Assembly: GCA_039881145.1 (NCBI GenBank)
Contig: JAYKKI010000060.1
Span: 4,960,501-5,024,500 of the forward strand
Reading direction: 5' to 3'
Source: Druceiella hillmani
Lineage: Eukaryota > Arthropoda > Insecta > Lepidoptera > Hepialidae
DNA: 64,000 nt
The notes beneath the pieces are model-generated. The model made no database searches and was not told where the DNA came from. It was given only the letters and a program-made list of their open reading frames with translations. Below are positions 1 to 10,841 of this stretch, piece after piece. The position numbers and the translations under genes are program-made. Position 1 is the first letter of the stretch; each line of letters starts with the position of its first letter.

Positions 1-1554
1 TCGCTCAAAACCTATTTTTTAAATATTCCCAACATGTAGACATCTATATATATTGTTTTGTTAAATACAGATTTTTATATAATGTGTCATTTACTTCCGT
101 ATTTTATCTTAAACAAATAAAGATTCATTATTATTTATTACGATAATTTTCAAGTGTCATGTATTAACCTAAATATTCGTGTTAAGCCTGTAAATTTAAC
201 TCTCACTAACCTACGAATATCAATGTGTACCTATGTATTAGGTAGCAGGACCAGTGTCAATAAATTAGCCATGTACCTTCTGAAAATAACTCCGCCTTTC
301 CATTTTCACTGAAAATGCATTTCTGATGTACGTCAATGTGCTACTCTAGACTTTACGTCCGAACAAAATTTTATCGAAATTGCTTATATAAAGTAACGTT
401 CAATTTTAAATTTCACTTCATTTTTCCTTCAGTAAGTGGCTATTTCACTTAGTGGCGGAAAATGCTTGCACTCGGGAACGAGCAGACGTCCAATAATGTA
501 TTCAATTTTGAAAATGTTAGGTTTATCTGAAACCTTTTTACACCTGATATACGTCTTTGTGTTGGTTTTAATTAAAAAATGAAATAAATCACGTTGGTAA
601 GAATAAAAGTAATTATCGAATACAGAAACATAAAGGTGAAAGTAATTAATTACTTTATCATAACACAACTAGTTTGGTAACTGAAAAAATACCCAATTGT
701 ATTCAGCAGTTTATTGAATATTATAGATACTTTTCGAAAGCTATAGGGTATGTAAGCGTGGCGTTCGATCTTCTGTTCAGTTAGCAAAAGAATTTAGGTG
801 AGGAAACAGAACGTCCAAAACATGGAAATTTCACGAAGAGAACCTACAAAGCTCTCGCTTCGTGAATTCTGTTTAGGATAAAAATCAAGTGGAATAATAT
901 GCGATATATGTACAACGATGGATGAACAATGGTGTACATCAAAGCCATCATCCAAAAATTAAAGGAAGGAAACATTGAACTCTCCTATAATTCTCATACG
1001 GAGCGACTTAAATTTAAAAAAAAAAGAAAGAAAAAGTAAAAACCTAATTAAAATAAATGCCATTATAAATTCACCTTATCTAGCAGAGCTGGTCTAATGT
1101 TCTCATACCGCAATAGAAAAACAATTTCATGCCTTGGGGAAAACTACTAATATCCTTTTTAGCTACCGCATCCTGTTAAGTTTCGAAGCTTTCAAGTTTC
1201 CATCGTAACAATGATTGGATAAAATATTTTGTTACCTGTGCTTCCTCAGTCATCGACTTGCACCCTAATATTTGCGCTGTAAATAATTTAAAGTCGTAGA
1301 CCATTTTATGGTTGAATTCACCCGATTTTTCAGTCAGAATCATAGATAGTAATTTTACGAGGACGGAATTTTGCCTCTGCATAAAGGCTAGCAATAAATG
1401 ATAGATGATGCTTATATAGTTGAAGATTTATTTTATTAATTACGTATTAAATAACCTTTTGAACTGAGTTGGTGGATTTATTAGTTGTCAACGTATGAAT
1501 TGTTTTCAATTCATAGGTGAAATGGGCCGTATAGTGATTTTTAAATATCGGTGA
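1..1554. other. AT-rich non-coding stretch
   Basis: No recognisable gene. The only frame of interest is the possible retroelement remnant at 1176-1394, listed separately. Segment 780-990 has a mixed base composition and may be old transposon sequence, but I cannot name a family. Confidence 0.5.
1176..1394 (-). pseudogene. Possible Ty1/copia-type gag remnant
   Basis: A 72-codon open frame. Its C-terminal half (CKSMTEEAQVTK, then FIQSLLRW and FET) loosely follows the pattern of copia-type gag proteins, in which a short acidic turn is followed by a hydrophobic 'LxSLP-x-W/Y' stretch. The usual proline is missing and there is no zinc knuckle, protease or integrase nearby. If real, it is a short decayed fragment. 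A chance open frame is equally possible. Confidence 0.2.
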
Positions 1555-2075
1555 CAAGTCACAGTGATAAATTACTTATTAAAACTGATATTGACGAGTA
1601 TGTATATGTTTGTACCCTAGACTGGTTACTTTTGTTAGAATTAATTCCGCAGTGATACATTACCTATATAGTGCTTTTACTATTGTTTATCGCTGTTCAT
1701 AAATATATTATTCTGTCACATTGTGCGTTCATGCTATATATGTCATGTATAACACATTTTTATTTATATATTATTATTGCGATTTAAACATAATTGTTAT
1801 TCTACTTTTACACTGATACAAGTCACAGTGACAAAGTACTTACTAAAACTGATATTGATGAGTATGTATATGTTTGTACTCTAGACTGATTAGTTTTGTT
1901 AGAATCAATTCCGCAGTGATACATGACCTATATAGTGTTTTTACCATTGTTTATCGCTGTTCGTGAATATATTATTCTGTCATATTGTGCGTTCATACTA
2001 TATGTATCATGCATAACACATTTTTTATTTATATATTATTATTGCGATTTAAATATAAATTTTATCTACTTTCTA
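1555..2075. repeat. 264-bp tandem duplication, two copies
   Basis: The segment starting CAAGTCACAGTG at 1555 is repeated from 1819. Both copies share the order CTGATATTGA, GAGTATGTATATGTTTGTA, CCGCAGTGATACAT, TTATCGCTGTTC and TTGTGCGTTCAT. The copies differ by scattered substitutions, so the duplication is not recent. No coding potential. Confidence 0.85.
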
Positions 2076-4309
2076 AAGTTTTAGTTTTTTTAAGGGTACT
2101 TATTACTACCGTTAACGTTCAATGACTCTTTATGTTCTTTTCTATTGTATTAGTCACGTTCACGCAAGAAAAAGAAGTTAAACTTGTTTAAATTTTATTG
2201 TAATTTTAAAGCAATAACTTTAAACATTTTTTCTATGCTGTTGCTAAAACTGCTTAATTTGTATAAACAAGCAGAAAGTAGTTTTCTCTTGCTTTTTAGT
2301 CTTTAAAAATATACAATTTTTTTATAAAACCAAAAACACTTATAAACAAACAACTGTTCTTTGTCTCTCCTTTAATATATTTTACAAACAAAGAAAAAGT
2401 CCAGATCAGATTATGCTCGTCCATAAAACTAATATTTACACTAAAGTACCATATCAACGGTATAGATTTATTCCATAAAATAATAAAAGTGGGAGAAATC
2501 GTTTGAAAACCAATCCATTTAGCTCTTGCTCACGTCCACTTGTGGTTCTGCAGTGTGTACTGTTTATTTAAAATATAAGGACTTTAGTTGGTGAAAAAAT
2601 GATTGCTTACAATATACTATTTGATCCGTAATCGCAGTGCGCTGGCTGAAACTGTAAATATGATAGAACCACCGTTTATAGAATCACGTTGATAGAATCA
2701 CCGCTTATTTCGATAGTTGTTATATTGATAGGAAGGCAACACGGAGGTAAGGGTGACTAAATCACTGAGAACAGTGATAATATCATGTTTTTTTATCTTG
2801 TTTTTATTTATTTTAAAGATATTGTAATACAGGGCTTACTTAACAATAATTTACTAAACTTTAAATACGAAACTGGATTATTTGCCAACGATAGATCGCT
2901 ACTATTAAACACTAAAATATTTAAATTGTTATCTTATGAGAATTAAATGACAATAGGAATATTGTTTTATTGCATCGTGCCAGGAACTTCCAGTTTGTTT
3001 CTTCAATTAATTTACTTTACGCATCCTCAGTACGAAGTAAGTTAAAAGCTTAATTATTCGAGTTAAAAGCTTAATATTTCGAATTTAGAGTTCACATGAG
3101 ACCAAGTACAGTTTGATGTCTGAACGTATCCAAAAGACGTTCCTTCTTTTTTGTATAGTCCAAATTTATCCAAAAGACGTCCTTCTTTTTTGTACACGAG
3201 ACAGCGTGATTATTACCGTTTTCTATTTTCTATTGATTTTTCCAAGTATGCTTACTTTTTTTTGCAGCATAGATGAGAAAATTCGCTTAAAAATGTGTTT
3301 TCCGATTATTATATGAAATTTGATTATTATATGATTTCGTGTCCCGTTTTGTTAAGAGTGTTCTCACTCTTCGCACTTTACAGCTTTCCACCTCCTCTTT
3401 AATATAATTTTTAACAATCTCACCTATACAAAGCTTGACCCTTGACTTACTGGTTGATGAGTTGATGCGACGAGGAATATAGTGACTGAATGACTAGACA
3501 CATCGAATTTTCTCAACAAAAGGGAGTTTATTTTCTACGATACTGTTACGTATTTAATAAGTAAATGGAAAATAAGGCACTATACTGTACGAAATAACTT
3601 TATTTGAAGAAAATTATGATGAGTTAAGGTGCGTCTGAGTAACACAGATTGATAGACCTCCTTGCTGTTAATTAATAATAATTTTGCTACCTTTTTTAAC
3701 TGTGTAGGACAGTTTCGCCCTTTTAAAATTATCTTAATTATAATATGGTCTTCCCCGCCCTCTTATTATGGTTATACTTCTACCAAGTGAAGCATAATAG
3801 CACATAGTTTATAATATTTTTTCAAGTATAAGATTTTAAGCACAAAAAACAATTGAAATTAAATTTGCAATTTTTGAGACTAGCGTGAAGAAACCGAACA
3901 TTTCTGTTTTTTAATGCTTCTGCCCCTGCGAGTATACATCGGAGCTTAATTATTTACTATCTGTAATCTTTCTCAAAATATAGGCTTTCTAATACAAAAA
4001 GACTTTTTCATCGGACATGTAGTTCCAGAGATCAGCGTGAACAAACGAATTTTTTCTCTTTATACATAAGTATAGATTTATTTATATTAAGATAGAAAAC
4101 TTATTTAAACAGAATCAAAATATATTATTTTATATCGCCATTAAAAAAATCCAACCTTACACCTGCTTCCACACCGAGCTGAAATAAATTGGGGTAAAGT
4201 CCAGTAAAGATTCTTAGTACAATATATGTATTATTAAAATTCTGCATGTTTCCACAAATTAATTACGAGTTGGTTGGTTTTTTAATATAAATTTCAGAAA
4301 ATTAAGATT
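2076..4309. other. AT-rich non-coding stretch
   Basis: No recognisable gene. It contains a small direct duplication of about 27 bp (ATCCAAAAGACG, then CCTTCTTTTTTGTA) at 3128-3155 and 3168-3194. A short open frame lies across this duplication and is probably incidental. Confidence 0.5.
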
Positions 4310-4633
4310 CTAAGAACGTATTTTGTTTCTAATATTATATGACCACTGATTAAAGAACGCATTTTGTTTCTAATATTTTGTGAACACCGATTAAAGAACC
4401 TGTTTTGTTTCTAATATTATCTGAACACCGATTAAAGAACTTGTTTTATTTCTAATATTATGTGAACACCGATTAAAGAACCTGTTTTGTTTCTAATATT
4501 ATGTGAACACCGATTAAAGAACCTGTTTTGTTTCTAATATTATGTGAACACCGATTAAAGAAAGTGTTTTGTTTCTAATAGTATGTAAACACTGATTAAA
4601 GAACGCGTTTTGTTTCTAATATTATGCGAACAC
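4310..4633. repeat. Minisatellite, 41-bp unit, about 8 copies
   Basis: The unit contains GATTAAAGAAC, TGTTTTGTTTCTAATATTAT and GTGAACACC. Unit starts (TAAAG) fall at 4351, 4392, 4433, 4474, 4515, 4556 and 4597, so the spacing is exactly 41 bp throughout. Inner copies are nearly identical and edge copies diverge, as expected from unequal exchange or slippage. Confidence 0.95.
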
Positions 4634-4960
4634 CCTCCCATCTCACTCGCGTTTAAATGCCGTAATAAAATTTGTCTATAAACTCCTGGCAGCAAACCGT
4701 AAAAAAACATTTAAGGTCGTAGACATTTTGTTACAAACGCGACGTCATTTGATCAATTTTATCGGCCAGGGACAGCTGTCAATCGTTTTGACGTCAATTT
4801 ATTGGCGCGTTCTAAGGGCAGTTACGACAACATTTTAATCGATAAGGCCGGTTCGAAGATTGATGTCGGAGGCGATTATCCTTGCCAATCGTCACCGTAA
4901 AAGGAAACTAATGGTGCAGAATGCTTAAATATATATTACTTATCTATTCATATTATCGTT
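4634..4960. other. GC-richer non-coding island
   Basis: The base composition clearly differs from the surroundings and no long frame is present. Short motifs include the palindrome CAGCTG (E-box type), TTGACGTCAA (a CRE-type TGACGTCA core) and TTTATCG. This could be a regulatory element, an old promoter region or the remnant of a foreign insertion. The function is not established. Confidence 0.3.
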
Positions 4961-5198
4961 TCGTTTACCTTGTAGGTTTGCTATGTGACACTGTATCTAC
5001 GTAATACCGGCCTACGGTAATCTTAGCGCAAAAGGGCTTTTGAATTCTTTTTTGATACCAGAGTTTTACAATTTTTAATACACTTTTATAAGTGTCACTT
5101 TCCGGTACTCTAATTTTTTTTCATGTAACTATGTACGCGTATAAGCAAGTCTATATAGTCGATTTTCTCTCGCCTCTAATCGATCGAGCTGATTACAA

Positions 5199-6375
5199 GA
5201 ATTTAGAATTGAGAAGGGAGGTGATTGCAAGAATTTCTCTATAGCTAACAGTAAACATATCGAGTATGGGCTTGTTTCCAGGAGGATTGGTAACCAGGAG
5301 GATTGGTTGATGGAAGAGGAAGGTATCATGGGTTCTTCTTCATGGCTAATAGTAGGCATATCAAGTTTGGACTCATTTGACTTGTTTCAATGAGTCGTTT
5401 GGTTACATATTGTATCCGGAAGGATGTGATGATGGAGGAGGGAGATGTGATGAGAACTTCTCAATAGGTAACAGTAAGCATATCAAGTTTGGACTCATTT
5501 GATTTGTTTCAATGAGTTGTTTGGCTATATATTGTATACGAGAGAATGTAATGATGGAAGAGGTAGGTGTCATGGGAACTTCTCAATGGCTAACAGTAAG
5601 TATATCGAGTTTGGACTCATTTCACTTGTTTCAATGAGTCGTTTGGTTACATATTGTATACGGGAGAATGTAATGATGGAAGAGGGAGGTGTCATGGGAA
5701 CTTCTCAATGGCTAACAGTTAGACGAGTTTAGACTCATTTGGCTTATTTCAGTGAGTCGTTTGGTTACATATTGTATTCAGGAGGATCTAATGATGGAAC
5801 AGGGAGGTGTCTTTGAAACTTGTCAATGGTTTTACGTAAACTTGTCGAGTTTGGGCTCATTTGACTTGTTTCAATAAGTCTTTTGGTTACAAACAGTAAC
5901 CGGGAGAGTCTAATGATGAAAGAAATAGGTAATTATGAAAATTTCTCAATGGCTAACAATAAGCACATCTAGTCTGAACTTGTTTGACTTACCATGACTT
6001 AAATAACTTTGGTCACATATTGTAACCAGGGTTTGATGATGGAAAAGGGAGATGGTTATGGAGACTTATCACCCTCTAATAGTAAACACATATAGTTTGG
6101 GTTCATTTGTCTTATTCCGACAATTCCTATTTTATATATTATTACCGGGAGGATGTGGTAATGGAGGGGGGAGGCCAGTTTTAGGAACTTCTCAATTGAA
6201 AATAGGAAACCCACCGAGTTCAGGCTCTTTGATTTGTCTCAACTGGTCTGTTTGTTACATATTATAACCGGGAGAACTTAGTGACAGAAAAAGGAGATGT
6301 TAACGAGAACTTGTCGATGGCTGATAGTAAACCCATCGAGTATGGTCACATTTGATTCTCCTCAATGAAACCTTT
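5199..6375 (+). repeat. Degenerate satellite-like array, about 122-bp unit
   Basis: Nine to ten copies of a unit of about 122 bp. Each has TTTGGACTCATTTGACTTGT, CAATGAGTCGTTTGGTTACA, TAATGATGGAAGAGGGAGGT and GGGAACTTCTCAATGGCTAA in that order. The GGTTACA/GGCTATA landmark falls at 5401, 5523, 5645, 5763, 5885 and 6011, and copies decay towards both ends. Open frames inside are by-products of the repeat. The same family occurs reversed at 12673-13145 and 15778-16365. Confidence 0.9.
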
Positions 6376-6392
6376 GTCTCCAAGTCTCGTTT

Positions 6393-6790
6393 TTTAGTTT
6401 TTTTATGATAAATTTTCTTGTTAACTTAATTGATGCATCTATTTGTTAAAATCTTTCGCAGTTTTTTATTTGTTAAAATATTTGCTTTTCGATAGTTAAC
6501 TTTATTAATTGCATATGCAATATCGGAAAAAAATATACCTGAAACAAAATTTCCGATATATTTATGGATATTATTTTTATTTATAGAGAAATTAGTCGTA
6601 AAGTAAAATGCATTTAGGATAATATTTAGGATATAACATCCATCTATGGTATTATCCTAATGGTTTTTTACTTTGCAACTCGTGTCTCTATAAATCACAA
6701 AAATATCCATACATGTATGATGAATTTTGTTTAAAATATGTTTTTTACTAAAATCATAAAAAAACATTACGTTAAAGATAAAATAAATTT
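6393..6790. mobile_element. Foldback (MITE-like) element
   Basis: Two inverted arms of about 80 bp face each other at about 6541-6622 and 6650-6735. Both arms carry AAACAAAATT, TATGGATAT, TTTATAGAGA, a G-x-AAAGTAAAA block and TTAGGATAAT, with about 28 nt between them. Weaker complementarity continues outward (TTATGATAAA and TTTTCTTGT on the left, their complements at 6755-6800). It has no coding capacity, so it would be a non-autonomous DNA element. No clean target duplication was found. Confidence 0.65.
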
Positions 6791-6916
6791 AACGACAAGA
6801 AAATAAGGGAACATTTCAAAGACATCATTTCTTTTTTTTTCATTGAGGCAAGTTTTAAGGAAGGACCTAGTTTTTGCGCATCGAAGTTTTTACACGTGAG
6901 TTAACTAGATGAAACT

Positions 6917-7363
6917 TTAATAAATTATTAATGTAAATCTTAATAACTGTACTATACTACTCGCGAAGTTGATCGAAGTTAGGTGAAGAGAATAGTGCAG
7001 AAAGGTACTTTGATTCGCTTTGTGCAACCTCGCCTTGCCTCGGGCGACTTCCGATCGCTGTCGTTTTTTTGCGCTCGAGTCAAATGACTTCACAAGGTTC
7101 GCGTTCGCGTACAGATTCGTGTTCGGGAGACTTACGGCGACTGAGCTTCTGGCTAGGTTGCACGAGTGTGTAGTCACGTACTTCGGAGTGCGATCAACTT
7201 CGATGAGTCTACAACTTCGTCGAGGTAACTTCACGAGTAGTGTAGAGGGCGTTAAAGAAAGGACTGCATCCTTTCTTAAACGCCGTTCGTCGAGCTTTCT
7301 AATAACCGAAAACTTGGCGTGCGAACCGATAAGACCATAAATGTAACAAAAACATTGGACCAA
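6917..7363 (-). other. GC-rich island with open frames on both strands
   Basis: This 148-codon frame is the longest in the window. The opposite strand is also open for 106 codons (7020-7340), which fits a composition effect as well as coding. The protein is rich in Ser, Leu, Arg and Lys, with an RRLRK stretch. I recognise no domain. The island contains a hairpin at 7248-7284 (GGCGTTAAAGAAAGGA and its near-perfect complement around CTGCA) and many CGAAGTT/AACTTCG words. It could be a transposon interior, a lost exon or regulatory DNA. Coding status is doubtful. Confidence 0.25.
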
Positions 7364-7435
7364 TGATTTTGTTTCATTATATATTTCACTATTTTACAAT
7401 ATTTATGACAACTGGTTCTGACACATCTATACTAT

Positions 7436-7632
7436 TAATACAATTGTAACAGAGTGATATCTGTACATTGAAAATATTTTTAAAAAAGTGATTGGTTTAT
7501 TCTATACGCCAGAAAAACTTTTTTTAGAACTTTTGTCTTTCGGTTTGTATGTTAATTTGAGCGGGTATCGCACAACATCTACTAGATAGATTTTGATGAA
7601 ATTTAGTATGGTAGTATTGTATATACAGGAAT

Positions 7633-7635
<3 letters not shown>
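7436..7635 (+). mobile_element. Helitron-like terminal fragment, copy 1
   Basis: Begins TCTATACTATTAATACAATT directly after an A, then carries TGTAACAG, GCCAGAAAAACTTT, TTAATTTGAGCG, ATCTACTAGA and GATTTTGATGAAATTTAGTA, and ends at an (AT)n tract. The same segment order occurs reversed at 39950-40084 and forward at 55316-55530. The A^TC junction and TCTATACTA start resemble Helitron 5' ends. No Rep/helicase sequence or 3' hairpin was found, so the class is tentative. Confidence 0.45.

Positions 7636-7697
<62 letters not shown>
7636..7697. repeat. (AT)n microsatellite
   Basis: About 60 bp of alternating AT with one ATACATAT interruption, abutting the Helitron-like fragment. Confidence 0.97.
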
Positions 7698-8449
7698 GGA
7701 AATTTTAGAATTTTAGAAGCCTATGCAACGGTTAGAGAAAAACTTAATGTTATCCTAAATTTTTGAGACGAATATAATTTTTTTATGACAGTTATAGTAG
7801 GCAATTTACTTACTTTATAAAAATTAATACTCTTAAAAATTAATATACGTCCTAAAGTTTAAAAGTAATATTACGTACCCTTAAATATTTTTAGGTACCT
7901 AAATATGTACATAACCCTCATAGTTTGAGTTCCACTCGTGCTTTACAGGATTTTTAATAATGTTTACTTCTTGATGTTTCTTAATTAATTATGAATGCTG
8001 TATTTAACGAAATTGGAATTACAACAAATCAATAAAATGCTGATTTAATTTAACTAAATGTATTGTGGTTAGTCCTCCAAATAAGCCAAGAATAAAGAAT
8101 AAATAAAGAAAAACATCTTTATCGCTCATTATCTTTACATTCTAAAATATATTTTATGTTCTATATGCCTCTGTACCCTATTTACTACATGATCTTCAAA
8201 GTTTAATGGCCTTTGGGTAAACCAGTTTTGCGCCAAACCCTAAAAAAACTCATACTTTCCACTTTGTAAAATTATTGTAATAAATATATATTAATAATAC
8301 AACTAAACTTTTCCCTATATAAAATTATTATTATAAGTTTATACCTACAATTACTATGATAAAATATAAGTAAAATAAAAAAAGATGAGAAAATATGAAG
8401 TTGATGTGCAATTTATGTCTTGTATGTCCAACTCGCAAATGTAGAGTAA

Positions 8450-8489
<40 letters not shown>

Positions 8490-8587
8490 CACACATAAAT
8501 TTCGTATAAATAACAAATACTGAAATCATGAAATTTTAGGTTATTACATTTACTTCGATTGCACTGTGACATATCTACATACACGAT
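7698..8587. other. AT-rich non-coding stretch with short (TA)n
   Basis: No gene seen. A (TA)n tract of about 34 bp at 8453-8486 gives rise to spurious Tyr/Ile-rich open frames on the minus strand. Confidence 0.6.
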
Positions 8588-8837
8588 AGACGTCAGACAC
8601 ATGATTTCATTAATTCTACATTCAGATGAAAATAGCTGGAAATTATAATCTGATTTCAATTGAACTTTTGGCTTGGCATTTTGACAGATCCACAAAGATA
8701 TGAGTTATATGTAAAAATGACTCGTATCAATGTAGAAATGTCAAAATGCCAAGCCAAAATTCCAATTGAAATCAGATTACAATTTGCAGCTATTTTCATC
8801 TGAATGTATATATAATGAAATCATGTGTCTGACGTCT
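8588..8837. mobile_element. Foldback element with 99-bp inverted arms
   Basis: Arms 8588-8686 and 8739-8837 are near-perfect inverted copies. Shared blocks include AGACGTCAGACACATGATTT, ACATTCAGATGAAAATAGCT, AATCTGATTTCAATTG and TTGGCTTGGCATTTTGACA. The loop is 52 nt (8687-8738). There is no coding capacity. The high arm identity points to a fairly young insertion or selection for the hairpin. No clear target duplication was identified. Confidence 0.85.
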
Positions 8838-9529
8838 AAACGACACTTTACCGTCACGAAAAACAGATTGTATTACTGTAAAACTAGATGTTATAGATTA
8901 AAAAACAAAATATAATAATAGCCTATAAATCTTTATTCTCTATTTTTGGGTACAATTTTTCCCGTAATGACATTTCCAGCGAGCAGGAAAATGTGATTAC
9001 GTGTTTTGACGCGAATGCAGGAAAATGTGATTACATGTTTTTGGTCGATAGTTTGAAAAAAAGTCTCAGATAAAAGTACAACTCGCACTACGAGTGTTAC
9101 GGCCCACTTAGATACTTGTAAACATTTATGTGCACATAGTACTTCTATTAACTTCTTTACAAATATTATTTTTTACAACGTAATTATATCAAGCAAATAC
9201 AGGTAGAATATCCGATATGAAAGGCGACATTTTTTTTTTAAATAAATTAGAGACAATTTTTTGCAATTAACCATCGAAAAATAATTTCACAAACGAAATT
9301 TCTATGTTGCAATGTATGGCAACCCAGTACATATAAGTGAAAAGCAATAGGAAATAGAAAAAGGGAAGTGACGTTATTGTTTCTTGTGCGAATAACGATG
9401 GAAAATTTTGGATATATTCAAATATCAGTATGTTTTTAGTTTCACGTGGACTCCAAATAACAGAGCTGGGTTGTAACTTACTATACACTAAAGTCATATG
9501 TAATAAATTAATTGAAGATACACATTAAA
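8838..9529. other. AT-rich non-coding stretch
   Basis: Contains a short near-duplicate at 8979-9037 (GCAGGAAAATGTGATTAC, twice). A 76-codon minus-strand frame at 9267-9497 resembles nothing I know. No gene is supported. Confidence 0.5.
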
Positions 9530-9830
9530 ATTCCTGGCATTAGGCAACTCACCCTACTTATTCCTAAACAGACCTCTACCACTTACAAAAAATCCTTCAC
9601 TGTCCAAGCAGCAAAAATCTGGAATCACCTGGTTCCTGACGAGTGAAAAAGACCTGCCTCTCCTCTTTTTTTCGTCTAATGTATTATAAAGAATATTCGT
9701 TACAAAATCTCTTACAGTCTACCGACTAAATTTCAGCATCAATTGTTATGGTTGACTGGAAGAAATTGCTCATGTAGCGATAAGTCCGGCATATGTACTA
9801 TGCATAAAATATTTATTTATTTATTTATTT
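9530..9830 (+). pseudogene. 3' end of a non-LTR retrotransposon (CR1/Jockey-like)
   Basis: The frame reads IPKQTSTTYKKSFTVQAAK, then IWNHLVPDE and a stop. This matches the C-terminal end of many LINE ORF2 proteins (IP-x-T-x-x-Y-x-x-SF-x-V-x-A-x-x-WN-x-LP). The 3' untranslated tail follows, with GACTGGAAGAAATTGCTCAT, AGCGATAAG and GTCCGGCATATGTA. It ends in an ATTT-type tail at about 9808-9830. Only the last part of the element remains, as expected for 5' truncation during target-primed reverse transcription. The endonuclease and the reverse transcriptase core are absent. It lies tail to tail with a SINE that shares its 3' end. Confidence 0.75.
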
Positions 9831-9832
9831 AT

Positions 9833-10020
9833 CTACTTTAATGTATTTAATTGATACATATGGCGGGCTTATTGCTACAAGAGCAATCTCTTACAGCCAA
9901 CCACAACACCAGTCCAGCCCCGTTCGACGAACGGCCGGGAATCGAACCCGGGTCACCGGTGCGTCGCATCGTCAAGGGCCGTATGCCTTGTGATCAACCC
10001 AACACACCACGGCGACGACA
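9833..10020 (-). mobile_element. tRNA-derived SINE
   Basis: Read on the minus strand, a tRNA-like head carries a canonical B box, GGGTTCGATTCCC (9937-9949). Upstream is an A-box-like TGTTGGGTTGATCACAAGG, so an internal RNA polymerase III promoter is plausible. The 3' part (TGGCTGTAAGAGATTGCTC, AGCAATAAG, GCCCGCCATATGTA) is nearly the same as the tail of the adjacent LINE fragment. This is how a SINE would recruit that LINE's reverse transcriptase. It is not a working tRNA gene: the acceptor stem and anticodon arm cannot be drawn cleanly. Confidence 0.8.
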
Positions 10021-10684
10021 ACAATAAACATGACAAATAAACAAAAATTCAAGCCCTCTAACTGACTTTTACATTATGTATGTGTACGTATGTAAGATTT
10101 GGATTTTATTTTATTAAAGGCCACACCTTGAATATTATGTTCACATTGCTTTTAATATTATAAAGGGGATATCCCTTTGCTTTAGTTCACCTTTTCGAAT
10201 TCAAATTCATAATTTTATCCACTTACGTTTTTTTTTAATTACACTTCCCATGTTTTCTCAACCTCTTTAACCATGAATAGAGCATCCAAATAAAAAAAAA
10301 TATTCTTCACCCTATTTTTGAAACTTCTATACTCACATTTTTTATATATAATAACCTAAAATGTGTTACAATATATCAAAAACATATTGAAAGTAGCCTA
10401 CGCGACGTTATAGGAAACACGTAATGATGATTAGAGATATTATTGTTTTCATGGTATTCACGATCATCTATAAATCCTCTATCCCTACTTATTTATAGTA
10501 GGTATTATTCAGTACTTATCGCACTTAGAAATCCATATATATTACGCCTTATCATAAAAGAAAACTTCACTAATGTCTAACGAATTGCGGAAGCCTCGTT
10601 GCGTGAGGCAAACTTAAACCTAGCGATTTTAACATGTCTCTTTTATAGAATATTTTTATACGTAAATTATATCACTGTCAATTC
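10021..10684. other. AT-rich non-coding stretch
   Basis: No gene, repeat family or structured element identified. Confidence 0.5.
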
Positions 10685-10841
10685 TCACAATTAAATGAAA
10701 CTACGTGATGTAGCTCACCTGAAGATGTTGTAATACAACGAAACTAAGTTCGCTGTAAAGAAATTAAAGAAAGTAGAAATAATACTACATCATTTAATTG
10801 TGAATAATGAATTTCTACAAAATTAACGCCAAATATGTTCA
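10685..10841 (+). mobile_element. PLE-like foldback family, copy 1 (internally deleted)
   Basis: The left arm runs CACAATTAAATGAAACTACG and GTGATGTAG, then jumps to the ribozyme-like part of the right arm (CTGAAGA at 10719, hairpin GTTGT-AAT-ACAAC, GAAAC). The arm then continues AAAGAAAGTAGAAATAATAC and CATTTAATTGTG, followed by the one-sided extension to TTCAA. Stem III and stem I of the hammerhead-like motif are mutated here (CTAAGTT, CGCTGT). The flanks show only a degenerate direct repeat (CACTGTCAA / CACTGTTAA). Confidence 0.75.

Noticed and set aside
4310..4633. CRISPR-like regularly spaced repeat
   Set aside because: Units are contiguous 41-bp tandem copies without unique spacers, in a eukaryotic context. 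The same applies to the 38-bp repeat at 14290-14430.
5499..5732. Repeated open frame with GGVMGTSQW-like motif
   Set aside because: A by-product of the 122-bp array; the frame is not kept in other units.
9930..10010. tRNA gene on the minus strand
   Set aside because: The B box is canonical, but a proper acceptor stem and anticodon arm cannot be formed and a LINE-like 3' tail follows, so it is a SINE head.
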